NCBI RefSeq assembly: GCF_000519085.1
Contig: NZ_KI912577.1
Span: 4,024,035-4,088,034, forward strand
DNA from: Methylobacterium sp. 10
GTDB taxonomy: Bacteria; Pseudomonadota; Alphaproteobacteria; Rhizobiales; Beijerinckiaceae
Direction of reading: 5' to 3'
Length of the DNA stretch: 64,000 nucleotides
Shown here: one piece after another, positions 1 to 8,481 of the stretch
How the letters are laid out: each line of letters opens with the position of its first letter
Position numbering within the stretch: the first letter of the stretch is position 1
Notes under the pieces: generated by a model
The model's input: the letters and a program-made list of their open reading frames with translations, nothing else
Database searches by the model: none
Told to the model about the DNA's origin: nothing
Made by a program: the position numbers and the translations under genes

Positions 1-51
1 CTCCGCGAGCCCGAGGATCGAGGCGATTCCGAAGAATGATCGGGTGCCCAT
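1..51 (-). CDS. possible N-terminus of a gene running off the left edge
   Basis: Reading leftwards from an ATG at 51-49, the frame stays open to the edge and encodes MGTRSFFGIASILGLAE, a hydrophobic start that would suit an exported or membrane protein. A GAGG motif lies about a dozen bases upstream, which is a poor ribosome-site distance. Only 17 codons are visible, so no family can be named and the frame may be chance. Confidence 0.22.
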   Translation of the reverse strand, partial: MGTRSFFGIASILGLAE

Positions 52-168
52 CGGGTTTTGGCCTCGACGGTCCCGGAACGGACTTGCGCATGATTCCGTC
101 CATGCGAAAGCCCTCGCAGGCGAGAGCCGGCAAGGGATATCGTGATCGCGGGTGAAGCGGAGGCTGCT

Positions 169-402
169 TTAGCGAAGGCGGCCGGGGCGTGCCGGTTCGA
201 ATACGATGCGGCGGTGAAACGCGCACCAGCTCTTGCCATCCGGCGCAGGCGCACCACAACAGACTGCACGATCGTTCGGCTCGCCGATGATGAACTTGCA
301 GACGAAGGCACCCGACTGTGCGAAAGGGACGCGCAGTTCGGCCGACGGTTCGGCAATGGCGTCAGCATCGCCGATCTGTGACAGGCGAACGAGTTGATTC
401 AT
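169..402 (-). CDS. GcrA-like C-terminal zinc-motif mini-protein
   Basis: A 77-residue protein if started at the ATG at 402; a longer 124-residue reading from 543 is possible, but its extra part looks like random GC-rich sequence. The C-terminal half holds CKFIIGEPNDRAVCCG followed by CAFHRRIVF. This Cys...IGEP...Cys...Cys..His arrangement recalls the C-terminus of GcrA, the alphaproteobacterial cell-cycle regulator that works with RNA polymerase sigma70 and methylated DNA. The N-terminal DNA-binding domain of GcrA is absent, so this is at most a stand-alone C-terminal domain. Function unknown; the family link rests on motif resemblance only. Confidence 0.55.
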   Translation of the reverse strand: MNQLVRLSQIGDADAIAEPSAELRVPFAQSGAFVCKFIIGEPNDRAVCCGAPAPDGKSWCAFHRRIVFEPARPGRLR

Positions 403-817
403 GTAAAACGTACTCGCAGGATCTGCGTCTCTGGCGGGCGCGCGCCCGGTGGGACCGTGGATTGAAATCCGCCGTATGAACGGTCCTTCGGCCCCGAGGC
501 ACGACCGTGCCCCTGCTGCTTCCGATCCGCCCCGCGACTTCATGGGAAGCCACGATACGACGCTGTCATGATGTTACTGTATCTAGGGATCCTTCGCCCT
601 TAAACAAGTCTCCACGCATCAACGTGCTGCAGCGCACAGAATCTGGCGTCTTTTGGCGTGGTTCGAGGTGAAGTTCGCCGCTTCTAGCGCCGAATCTCTT
701 TCTTTTTTGAGAATGCCGGCTACCCAAATCGCCCGTCGCTGGTTGACGCCGCGCAGTGATTCGCTGGCCGCACGGGCCTACGAGCGTCTCGGGCTCCCCC
801 GCTCGCGCTGACACGAC
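403..817. other. intergenic stretch without a convincing gene
   Basis: I see no supported gene here. A minus frame is open over roughly 566-829, but its product is compositionally random, matches no family I know, and runs into the terminator hairpin at 818-858. The region probably holds the promoter of the GcrA-like gene. Confidence 0.4.
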
Positions 818-858
818 AAAAAACCCCACGCGCCGGCCGGCGCATGGGGTCTGTTTTT
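818..858. terminator. bidirectional rho-independent terminator
   Basis: Inverted arms at 823-836 and 837-850 form a 14-bp stem with a single G-U-type mismatch. An A run lies on the left (818-823) and a T run on the right (854-858). Read on the minus strand it sits about 50 bases after the stop of the lanmodulin-like gene and ends in a U tract, so it is very likely that gene's terminator. Confidence 0.75.
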
Positions 859-908
859 GTTCGAAACCGTGTTCCGGCCCGCTCGCGGCGAGGGCGGTCC
901 CTGCCGGC

Positions 909-1319
909 TTACTTGATCAGCTTGACCAGGGCCTTGCCGGCCGGGGTCTTCAGCTCGGCGGCATCGAGGGTGCCGTCGTTGTCCGGATCGGCCGCCTTGA
1001 AGCGGGACTCGACCAGGGCGAGGTACTCTTTCTTGTCGAGGGTGCCGTCCTTGTCCGGATCGGCTTCCGCGATCACCTTCTTGCCGCCACGACCCTTGAG
1101 CTCCTTGGCGTCGAGGGTGCCGTCCTTGTCACCTTCGAGGGCGTCGAACTTGGCGCTCGCGACGGCCTGGACTTCCTTCAGGTCGATCGTGCCGTCATTG
1201 TCGGTGTCGATCATCGAAATGATCTTGTTGCCCTTGGCGGAAGCCGGGGTGGCGACGGCGAAGGGCACGGCCAGGGCGGCGATGGCAAGGAAAAGGGGGA
1301 GCTTTGACCGGTTGAACAT
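909..1319 (-). CDS. lanM: lanmodulin-like periplasmic EF-hand protein
   Basis: Start at ATG 1319, fixed by AGGAGG at 1327-1332. The 136-residue product has a signal peptide (residues 1-28, ending PASA) and four EF-hand loops at 38-49, 62-73, 87-98 and 111-122. The loops are separated by 12, 13 and 12 residues, the tight spacing typical of lanmodulin, the picomolar lanthanide-binding protein of Methylorubrum. Several stretches match my memory of that protein closely (DGTLDAKELKGR, DGTLDKKEYL, and a C-terminus ending LVKLIK). Lanmodulin has Pro at loop position 2. Loops 3 and 4 here keep it (DPDKDGTLD, DPDNDGTLD), loop 1 has Thr (DTDNDGTID), and loop 2 begins Glu-Gly (EGDKDGTLD). Metal preference may therefore differ from classical lanmodulin. 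Monocistronic, with its own terminator at 818-858. Confidence 0.85.
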   Translation of the reverse strand: MFNRSKLPLFLAIAALAVPFAVATPASAKGNKIISMIDTDNDGTIDLKEVQAVASAKFDALEGDKDGTLDAKELKGRGGKKVIAEADPDKDGTLDKKEYLALVESRFKAADPDNDGTLDAAELKTPAGKALVKLIK

Positions 1320-1326
1320 GCGTAAA

Positions 1327-1332
1327 CCTCCT
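1327..1332 (-). promoter_or_regulatory. Shine-Dalgarno site deciding the lanmodulin-like start
   Basis: A perfect AGGAGG on the minus strand seven bases before ATG 1319. It excludes the longer frame that is open to 1556 and places the signal peptide at the true N-terminus. Confidence 0.8.
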
Positions 1333-1567
1333 AGTTGCGTCAGCGTTGTGGAACTATCACACGCTTTTGCAGATGCGAAGGTGCCCTGTTGCAGGGCAGT
1401 CGCCCGCCTTTGTGTCATCTGTGGATGACAAACCTCCCGATACCGGCACATCGGAGCCCCATCGGCCCGTGCGCGCGACAAACCCCACTGACGAGGGATT
1501 GGTTTTTCCCATCTCCTCCATGAAGGGGCGATGTCATTGTAAGCGACGAAGGACATGACCTATCACG

Positions 1568-3136
1568 ATGTTTCAGCCCGTCATGGAAACCGGCCGTCGT
1601 CTTCTGAGGCGCATCTGGCGTTGGGCCGTCTTCCGGGGGACGGGATTCAAGTACCGGGATTTCGAATCGGCCTTCGAGCGAGGCGATTGGCCGACGATCC
1701 TGACGCGGGCTCGTGATGGCGAGCGGCTCAAGAAGAGCCCGTCGATGATGGGCATGTTCATCCGCGCCGCCGGCGAGATGCGCGACGTCGAGGCGCTGGC
1801 CTGGGCCGAAAGCCAGTGCCTGAGCGCGCGATGGTCGCCGCGGGATCGATACGCGGTGAGCCAGAGGTTCCTGATGCTCGGAGAAGCGGCTGCCGCATGG
1901 GCGGTCTTCACCGTCGATGCCGCGGTGATGGCTCAGGCGAGATTCGCCCATCAGGCGAAATCGTTCCTCCCCCATACCAAGGATGCCGCCCTCCGGTCGG
2001 AAATCAAGGCGGCCATGGCGAAGGCCGTCCTCGCCGGGCCGGCCGCCGCGGCGGGCGTCGTCAAGGCCGCGGCCACAACGATTCGCTTTCCGTTCTCCGG
2101 CTCCGGAAAGCGAGCTCAAGGGACCGTCGAGATCCGGTCGAGCGAGCGCACCCCGCCGCGTCATGCCGTCAAGGTCGCCGCTGACATCGAGAGCTTTCGA
2201 AATAAGGCCACCCGGGCGAAGCCGCCCGAAATCATCGAGCACCGGGAGGTGTTCGTGGACCGGAACGGCCAGATCTGGAAGGAGGACGGCAGCGTCATCG
2301 TCTCGAAGGGAACGCCCATCTCCCGCCTGTCGCGCACGGAGGCGCCCGGCATCGCGACGGGCTTCTTCGCCATCAAGAGCACGCGCGGCATCTATCACTG
2401 GCTGGTGGATCGCCTGCCGCTCTTCGCCTGGATGCTGGAGGACGGGGCGCCGGATGCGGCGATCCTCCTCAGCGACGAGGCCCCCTCCTTCGAGAAGGAT
2501 ACCCTGCGTCTGGCCGGCCTGGCCCAGACGGTGGTGGATGTCGGCGACGCGGTCTTCGTCCAGCGCCTGCTGATCGCCCGCAGCGGCATGCAGGGATTCA
2601 GCTATTGGGACCAGGTGGCACCCGTCATCGAGCGGGTGAAGCAGGCCGCCCGGGCCATCGCCGCGCAGGAGAAGGTGAGCTCTGGCGATGCGATCTACAT
2701 TTCCCGCCGCGATTCGAGCCGGCGGGTCATGAGGAACGAGGCCGAACTCGAGGCGCAGATCACGGCGAGGGGCTATGCAGGCGTCGCCCTCGGGACCATG
2801 CCCCTCTGGCAGCAGGTCTTCGTCGTCTCATCGGCGAAGCGCATCGTCGCTCCTCACGGGGCGGGGTTGGCGCATCTCGTCTTCTCGGAGCCCGGAACCC
2901 ACATCACCGAGATTGTGCCGGTCCAGGACGGGACCTACTTCCTGCGTCTGAACTATGCCCGGCTCAGCCTCGTGATGGGGCATCGCTATCGGGGCTGGCT
3001 GGAACCTCACCTCGGTGCCATGGACAGTTGGTCCGTGGATGCCCCGGCCTTCCTCGATTGTCTCGACGAATGGACCGGCGATGCGGGGGTTCCCGTCCGA
3101 GCGGAGGATGCCGGCGACGGGTCCCGGATGGGATGA
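1568..3136 (+). CDS. GT61/DUF563-family glycosyltransferase
   Basis: 522 residues. The C-terminal half carries the landmarks of the DUF563 glycosyltransferases: YHWLVDRLPLFAWML near residue 277, then YISRRDSSRRV, then APHGAGLAHLVFSEPGTH near residue 432. Such enzymes transfer sugars onto surface glycans or proteins. The first 170 residues are helical and charged, with no membrane segment, and may be a repeat-type scaffold. No sugar specificity can be read from the sequence. The next plus-strand gene is a polysaccharide-exporter-like pseudo-ATPase, which fits a role in surface glycan assembly. Start: ATG at 1568; an alternative ATG lies at 1583. Confidence 0.82.
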   Translation: MFQPVMETGRRLLRRIWRWAVFRGTGFKYRDFESAFERGDWPTILTRARDGERLKKSPSMMGMFIRAAGEMRDVEALAWAESQCLSARWSPRDRYAVSQRFLMLGEAAAAWAVFTVDAAVMAQARFAHQAKSFLPHTKDAALRSEIKAAMAKAVLAGPAAAAGVVKAAATTIRFPFSGSGKRAQGTVEIRSSERTPPRHAVKVAADIESFRNKATRAKPPEIIEHREVFVDRNGQIWKEDGSVIVSKGTPISRLSRTEAPGIATGFFAIKSTRGIYHWLVDRLPLFAWMLEDGAPDAAILLSDEAPSFEKDTLRLAGLAQTVVDVGDAVFVQRLLIARSGMQGFSYWDQVAPVIERVKQAARAIAAQEKVSSGDAIYISRRDSSRRVMRNEAELEAQITARGYAGVALGTMPLWQQVFVVSSAKRIVAPHGAGLAHLVFSEPGTHITEIVPVQDGTYFLRLNYARLSLVMGHRYRGWLEPHLGAMDSWSVDAPAFLDCLDEWTGDAGVPVRAEDAGDGSRMG

Positions 3137-3531
3137 CGGGGTCCCTGTCCGGCGGCGGATCACGCGATTGTTGGAGGTGCCCCGACGATTGGACGCCCTC
3201 ATTCCGGCCACGTCGTTGCAGCAAGGGCTTCGTTCATGAGAGACACCCGCCACCGGCGTGGGGGCCGGGCTCGATCCGCCGGGTCGATGCGTTCGACTGA
3301 GTGTCGCTGACAGAACTCCCGCTGCGCCGTCGTGCTCGGATTGAAAACCGACCGTGGCCAGGAGTTCTGTGAGGCACTCTAAGCCGTTCTCGAGGCGCGA
3401 TTTATCGATGCGGGCTGTTGCGTCCTCGCGTGACGCGGCATTAGATTTCGGGCTGGGAGATCGGGATTGGGCGTTCGACCGGGAAGACGTGCAGTGAGGG
3501 GCTGTCCACCGGTCTCCGGGCGAGATGGTTC
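3137..3531. other. intergenic region before the pseudo-ATPase/TPR gene
   Basis: No gene is supported. It contains an inverted pair of 9-10 bases (CAGAACTCC near 3311 and GGAGTTCTG near 3362) about 40 bases apart, not followed by a T run. The region presumably holds the promoter of the gene starting at 3532. Confidence 0.35.
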
Positions 3532-5616
3532 ATGCTGATCTTGGAGAACGTCTGGGTCCGGTCGCTCCAGTCGCGGTCGCATGCGGTCCTGTGCGGCCTC
3601 ACCGGGGTCATCCCTACGAACCGTCGCGTCGGCATCCTCTGCGCCTCGAAGATCGAGCGCCGTGCTTTCAGCGACCTCATCATGGGGGTACGGCAGCCCG
3701 CCATCGGCAAGGTGCGGCGCGAGGCGGACATATCCAGCCCCGTCGGCCGCATGGCCGGCATCGTCGCGCTCCATACTCTGAGACGCAACTGCGTGTTCGC
3801 GGCCAAGATGCACCGCATCGAGCCGGCGAGCCTGATCAAGTTCGTCGCGTTCGTGGCCAACATCGATGCCTTCATGGACGTGCCCTACAAGCACGTACCC
3901 GCCGATATCGCCGTGGCGTTTCGGTACGCCCTGTCCTACGGGTTGCCCTACGAGACTTACTTCGTCGACGGTGACATCCTTCCACCGACGGCCGAGTTCA
4001 CCGACCGTTTCACCAGCGTGATCAAGCAACGCTCGGCCACGAGCGGCTTCATCGTCATTTCGTCGAACATCGCCCTGGTGCGGGAGTTCTGCGACGTCGT
4101 CGGCGTGGTCCAGGCCGACAAGATCGCCCTCTATTCCAATGCCCAGCGGGCCATCCACGAATACATGAGGCTGGTCGACCTCAACAAGCCCGACGTCGAT
4201 GCCACCGAGACCTTGCTGGCACGGATCCGTCGCGCCCTGAAGCTCGAGGATTGGCCGATGGTGGCCGCCATCGCCACGTCCGAGATGCAGGACGATCCCG
4301 ATAGCCCAACGGCGATCTGGCTGTATGGGGAACTCGCCCTGTCGCGGGGTGACCGTCGACGCGGCATCGACCTGATCATACGCGCCTGTCAGGCCAACCC
4401 CTCCTTCGAGGAGCCGTGGAAAGCGCTGGCGCGCGTCGCCGAGGACGAGCAGGACGAGGAGAGGCTCAAGCTCCTGGCCTCCGTGCTGATCACCAACGGC
4501 CAGGGCCGGATCATGCGCATGGCCGCCAAGATCATCGAGCAGACCGGCACCGATGAGGCGGCCGTCGAGGCATGGCGCCGGGTCGCGGCCGCGGCCCGGA
4601 CGGATGTGGGCGTCCTGATCGAGGCCGGCGACCGTCTGCTCCGCGCGGGTGCGGGGGAGGATTCGGCGCGGATCTTCGAGGCCGCCTATGCGGCCGATCC
4701 GACCAATGGCCGCCTCCTGGTGATGCTCTACCGCAGCGAGCTGCTGTTCTCCGACAACGAGCGGTTGGCCGAGTTGGCGGCTCTCATCGTGCGGCTTTAC
4801 CCGGAGGAGGCCGAACGGGCCGTGCGCCTCGCCCAGCGCGCGCGTCGTCCGGAGGTGAAGGCGATCGAGGATGGCGGCTCACCCGCCCTCCTCGATTCCG
4901 CGGCCGAGGAAGCTCTTCCGGTTCGGATCCGGCGCGCCCTGAAACAGCAGGATGTCGCCGCCCTGGCCGACATCGCCGAGGCCGAGATCCAGCGGGAGGC
5001 GGACGGCGCCACCGGCATCTGGCTTCTCGGTGAGATCGCCCTCATCAAGGGAGACCGCGAGCGCGGCGGGGAACTGATCCTGCGCGCGTGCCAGGCGGAT
5101 GCCGAGCTGGAGGATCCCTGGAAGACCCTGGGTCGTCTCGCGGAGGAGGAAAAGAGCGAGGAGCGCCTCAGCTATTACGTCTCCGCGCTGATGACCAACG
5201 GTCAGGGCCGAATTCGCCGGCTGGCCGCCAAGGCGCTCGAGCCCACGGGCGACGAGGAATCCATCCTCGCGGCGTGGCGTGCCGTCGCCCATGTGGCCGG
5301 CGCGGATCTCGGCCTGGTGCTGGAGGCGGGTGATCGACTGTTCCGCTATGGCGCCGCCGGCGAGGGGGCTCAGGTCTTGTCACGGGCGCTTCAGGTCGAT
5401 CCCCGGAACGGACGCGTGCTGATGCTGCTCTACCGCTGCGAACTGACCTTCTCCGACGACGAGCGCCTGATGGCATTGGCGGGCCAGATCAACGAGGTCT
5501 CCCCGGCCGAGATCGACCGCGCGATCCGTCTTACCCTGAATGCGCGCAAGGCGGACCTCGGCAAGCGGATGAAGGAGCGGTTCAAGCAGCCCGCTATCAG
5601 CGACGCGAGCGCCTGA
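3532..5616 (+). CDS. KpsT-like pseudo-ATPase fused to duplicated TPR-like domains
   Basis: 694 residues. Residues 1-225 follow the layout of a KpsT/BexA-type ATPase of polysaccharide ABC exporters, from the opening LENVWVRSL through SPVGRMAGI to the C-terminal ISSNIALVREFCDVVGVV. Every catalytic motif is degenerate: the Walker A region reads LCASKIERRA, the signature is lost (KHVPADIAVAF), the Walker B end reads YFVDGD, and the H-loop His is replaced (ISSN). Residues 228-680 hold two copies of a helical, TPR-like block of about 213 residues, offset by 234 codons. Both copies contain A.IWL.GE.AL..GDR..G and the segment TNGQGRI. The domain order suggests a non-hydrolysing regulator or scaffold for glycan export or synthesis; that role is inference. 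No membrane segment is visible. Confidence 0.7.
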   Translation: MLILENVWVRSLQSRSHAVLCGLTGVIPTNRRVGILCASKIERRAFSDLIMGVRQPAIGKVRREADISSPVGRMAGIVALHTLRRNCVFAAKMHRIEPASLIKFVAFVANIDAFMDVPYKHVPADIAVAFRYALSYGLPYETYFVDGDILPPTAEFTDRFTSVIKQRSATSGFIVISSNIALVREFCDVVGVVQADKIALYSNAQRAIHEYMRLVDLNKPDVDATETLLARIRRALKLEDWPMVAAIATSEMQDDPDSPTAIWLYGELALSRGDRRRGIDLIIRACQANPSFEEPWKALARVAEDEQDEERLKLLASVLITNGQGRIMRMAAKIIEQTGTDEAAVEAWRRVAAAARTDVGVLIEAGDRLLRAGAGEDSARIFEAAYAADPTNGRLLVMLYRSELLFSDNERLAELAALIVRLYPEEAERAVRLAQRARRPEVKAIEDGGSPALLDSAAEEALPVRIRRALKQQDVAALADIAEAEIQREADGATGIWLLGEIALIKGDRERGGELILRACQADAELEDPWKTLGRLAEEEKSEERLSYYVSALMTNGQGRIRRLAAKALEPTGDEESILAAWRAVAHVAGADLGLVLEAGDRLFRYGAAGEGAQVLSRALQVDPRNGRVLMLLYRCELTFSDDERLMALAGQINEVSPAEIDRAIRLTLNARKADLGKRMKERFKQPAISDASA
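4213..5552 (+). repeat. internal tandem duplication of about 640 bp
   Basis: Two direct copies, about 4213-4850 and 4915-5552, offset by 702 bases inside one reading frame. They start at RIRRALKLEDW and RIRRALKQQDV, and the matching order of motifs continues to LLMLYR.EL.FSD.ERL near each end. The copies have diverged, so the duplication is old. Confidence 0.75.
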
Positions 5617-5628
5617 GCGGAGGCGGCC

Positions 5629-6720
5629 TCACGCCTCCCGCACGCCGGGCTTGTGTCCCGGATCGAAGGTGAAGACGACGCCCGCCTGTTCGAGAACCTG
5701 GCGCACCGCCTGCACCGTGTCGCGCCGCGGACGGATGGTCGCGTCCGGATCTTCGATCCGCACGATGGTCGAGACCGATACGCTCGCCCGCCGTGCCAGC
5801 TCGTCCTTCGATAGGCCGGTCATCCCGCGCGCCGCCCGGACCTGTGCCGATGTGAGGTCCCCGCCGCCGCGGCCGATATCGGTCGCGGGTCCGCGGGCGT
5901 CCGTGCTCGACGAGGCCGCCTGAAAGCGGCTCTGTCCGGGGACGCTCAGGCACACGCCGACCCATTCCTTCACCGAACCGTCCCGGTTCATGATCGGCAC
6001 ACCACGGGCGTTGAACCAGCGATAGACCCCATCGGCGCAGAGGATTCTGTAGTCGGTGTTGTAGGCCGTGTCGTGGCTGAGGGCCGTGCGCCAGGCGAAG
6101 TTCGTGCGTTCCCTGTCGTCGGAATGCAGGACGTCGATCCAGCCCAGGCCCTGGAACTGCTCGTGGCGCTGCCCGGTGAGCGCTTCCCAGAGGGGCATGT
6201 CGATCGACTTCCCATCGGGGCTGACGATCCAGACCACCGCAGCTGTGGCCGAGAGCAGGGCCTTGAAGCGATCGGGGCCCTGTTTGGTGGAATGCTTCGC
6301 ATCGTAGCGGTCGGTCACGTCCTCGACGACGCCGATCGCCTGGCTTGGGCGGTTGCCGGGGCCGAGCACCACTTCGGCATGGCTGGCGATCCAGCGCAGC
6401 GTCTGATCCGGCCGGATGATGCGGAACTCGCGCCTGAGCGGCTGGCCCTCGCGCAGCAGGGTCAGCATATCCGTATGCGCGGCACGGTCGTCGGGATGCA
6501 TCATGGCCTCCACGACGCCGAAGCTCAGGGCGACCGAGGGGGAGAGACCGAGAACCCGATGGAGGCCGATCGATCCGTAGATGTCGAGTTCTTCGAGGTC
6601 CGCCGACCAAAAGCCGACATCCGTGGCGTGTTCCATGAGCTTCAGAAGGCGGCGGGAGGGCAACCGGCGCGATGCGCCATCCGACCGTCCGGATGGATCC
6701 ATCGGCAACCGTGGCGGCAT
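5629..6720 (-). CDS. PAS-PAS sensor fused to an XRE-type DNA-binding domain
   Basis: 363 residues from ATG 6720, which has AAGGAG eight bases upstream; a GTG at 6741 would add seven residues. Two PAS_3-type domains lie at about 25-145 and 155-270 (HPDDRAAHTDML and IRPDQTLRWIASHAE in the first, GVYRWFNARGVPIMNRDGS in the second). A helix-turn-helix of the XRE/Cro class fills the last 70 residues (LTSAQVRAARGMTGLSKDE, then SVSTIVRIED). It is probably a one-component regulator sensing a small ligand or redox state through PAS. No kinase domain is present. It is convergent with the gene ending at 5616, with only 12 bases between. Confidence 0.8.
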   Translation of the reverse strand: MPPRLPMDPSGRSDGASRRLPSRRLLKLMEHATDVGFWSADLEELDIYGSIGLHRVLGLSPSVALSFGVVEAMMHPDDRAAHTDMLTLLREGQPLRREFRIIRPDQTLRWIASHAEVVLGPGNRPSQAIGVVEDVTDRYDAKHSTKQGPDRFKALLSATAAVVWIVSPDGKSIDMPLWEALTGQRHEQFQGLGWIDVLHSDDRERTNFAWRTALSHDTAYNTDYRILCADGVYRWFNARGVPIMNRDGSVKEWVGVCLSVPGQSRFQAASSSTDARGPATDIGRGGGDLTSAQVRAARGMTGLSKDELARRASVSVSTIVRIEDPDATIRPRRDTVQAVRQVLEQAGVVFTFDPGHKPGVREA

Positions 6721-7152
6721 GGTTCTTTCTCCTTGGCTCACGTGCCGCCCAACATGAACGATTTTATGCCAGGATGTTCCAAAACACTATGTCGTTGCGT
6801 GTTTTCCTCTTGTCGCACAACCCGCCGCGTGGCGAATCGAGAGCGATTTCAGCGGTTGCCTTTTCGGGGCCCGTCGCCACTCCACGGATGGGCGACGTCA
6901 TGCCTCTTCCCCCCGCCAATCCGACCTCCAACTCCTCCCCACGAGCGCGACGGATCTCGGGCATGCCCGAGAGCTGCTAGGAAGGAGGGCCGCGCATCTC
7001 GCGAACGATGTGAATGCCTTGGCCCTCCTGCGGGATCCTGCTCGCAGGTCACGTGCCGATGACGGGAACCGACGGGGGCGTCGTGGCGGTCTCGCGGTGA
7101 AACGGCCGGAGCGGTGCGGGGTCGGCGTCGCCCAGCCGACATGGCGTCCCGC
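6721..7152. other. intergenic region between the PAS-XRE and amidohydrolase genes
   Basis: No supported gene. The part nearest 6720 (about 6750-6850) is AT-richer and probably carries the regulator's promoter. A perfect 16-base palindrome CTCGGGCATGCCCGAG sits at 6956-6971 and could be an operator or a short hairpin downstream of the amidohydrolase gene. Confidence 0.4.
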
Positions 7153-8409
7153 TCAGCCGGCCCGAACAGGTGCGCTGGCGAGGATGAGGAGGGTCTGGAG
7201 CAGGACATCGGCGCCGGCGGTGCAATCGCCCTGCGTCGCCGATTCCGCCTCATTGTGGCTGATCCCGTCGCGGCAGGGCACGAAAATCATGGCCGTCGGG
7301 GCGAGCGCGGCGATGTTGCAGGCATCGTGGCCGGCGCCCGAGACCATGCGGCGATGGCTGAGGCCCAATCCCCTGGTCGCCGCCTCGACGGCACCCACGA
7401 CCCCGGCATCGAAGGGCACCGGCTCCTTGCGCCAGATCCGGGTCAGCTCGATCTCGAGTCCGCGCCGGCCGGCGATGGCGCCAAGTTCCTCCCGGAGTTC
7501 GCCCTCGACCGCGTCGAGGGTCGCGGCTTTCGGGTCGCGCACATCGAGGGTGAAGCGGATGCGGCCGGGGATGACGTTGCGCGACGGCGCGCCGATCACC
7601 GCCTCGCCGATCGTCGCCACCGCCGTGGGGCCGTGGGCATGGGCGATCCGCTCGACGGCCAACGCGATCTCGGCGAGGCCGTTGAGGGCGTCGCGCCGGC
7701 GCGGCATCGGCGTCGTGCCGGCATGGCTCTCGAAACCCGTCACCACGCCGTCGAACCAGGCGATCCCCTGCCCGCCTTCGACCACGCCGATGGTGGTCTC
7801 CTCGGCCTCCAGGATCGGCCCCTGCTCGATATGCAGCTCTACGAAAGCGCCGATCCTGCGCTCGCCCACCGGCTCGTCCCCGAGATAGCCGATGGCCTCC
7901 AGTGCCTGCTTCACCGCGATGCCGGCGGCATCGCGCCGGGAATGGATGTCCTCCACCGTGAACTCTCCGGCATAGGCGGCAGACGCCATCATGGCGGGGG
8001 CGTAGCGCGAGCCTTCCTCGTTGGTCCAGTTGACCAGAAGCAGGGGCGCCTCGGTCTCGATGCCGGCATCGTTGAGGGCGCGCATGACCTCCAGCCCCGC
8101 CAGGGTGCCGAGGATGCCATCGAACTTGCCCCCCGTGGGCTGCGTGTCGAGATGCGATCCGCAGGCGACGGGCAAGCGCGTCATGTCGCGCCCGCGCCGC
8201 AGAGCGAACTGGGTACCCAGCGCATCGACGCGCACCTCCAGCCCCGCCGCCTCGCAGGCAACCCGGAACCAGTCCCGGACCTGACCATCCTCCTCCGAAA
8301 GGGTCAGCCGGTTGATTCCGCCGGCCGGGGTGGCGCCGAACCGGGCGGTCTCCATGATCGTGGACCACAGGCGCGCGCCGTCGACGCGGAGATTGTGGGT
8401 CGTGCTCAT
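7153..8409 (-). CDS. M20-family allantoate / N-carbamoyl-L-amino acid amidohydrolase
   Basis: 418 residues, the usual length for the Zn-dependent hydantoinase/carbamoylase family. Metal-site landmarks are visible: CGSHLDTQPTGGKFDG near residue 83, NWTNEEGSRYAP near 127, ELHIEQGPILE near 192 and the late GAGHDACNIA with ISHNEAES. The dimerisation insert carries FESHAGTTPMP. These enzymes split the ureido group from allantoate, N-carbamoyl amino acids or beta-ureidopropionate; the exact substrate cannot be told. It is the last gene of the operon whose other members import a peptide-like solute, which suggests the importer brings in its substrate. Confidence 0.88.
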   Translation of the reverse strand: MSTTHNLRVDGARLWSTIMETARFGATPAGGINRLTLSEEDGQVRDWFRVACEAAGLEVRVDALGTQFALRRGRDMTRLPVACGSHLDTQPTGGKFDGILGTLAGLEVMRALNDAGIETEAPLLLVNWTNEEGSRYAPAMMASAAYAGEFTVEDIHSRRDAAGIAVKQALEAIGYLGDEPVGERRIGAFVELHIEQGPILEAEETTIGVVEGGQGIAWFDGVVTGFESHAGTTPMPRRRDALNGLAEIALAVERIAHAHGPTAVATIGEAVIGAPSRNVIPGRIRFTLDVRDPKAATLDAVEGELREELGAIAGRRGLEIELTRIWRKEPVPFDAGVVGAVEAATRGLGLSHRRMVSGAGHDACNIAALAPTAMIFVPCRDGISHNEAESATQGDCTAGADVLLQTLLILASAPVRAG

Positions 8410-8481
8410 TTGTGTGTCCGTTGTCTCGGTTCGGTCTTCTTGGGAATGGGGTCGGTTCTTCCGCTCTCGGCCTAGGGAGAG

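Noticed and set aside
566..829. Possible minus-strand protein of 87 residues
   Set aside because: No family, no ribosome site, random composition, and it runs into the terminator of the lanmodulin-like gene.
3311..3371. Inverted pair of nine to ten bases before the pseudo-ATPase gene
   Set aside because: Arms are short, 40 bases apart and not followed by a T run; not enough for a terminator or element call.
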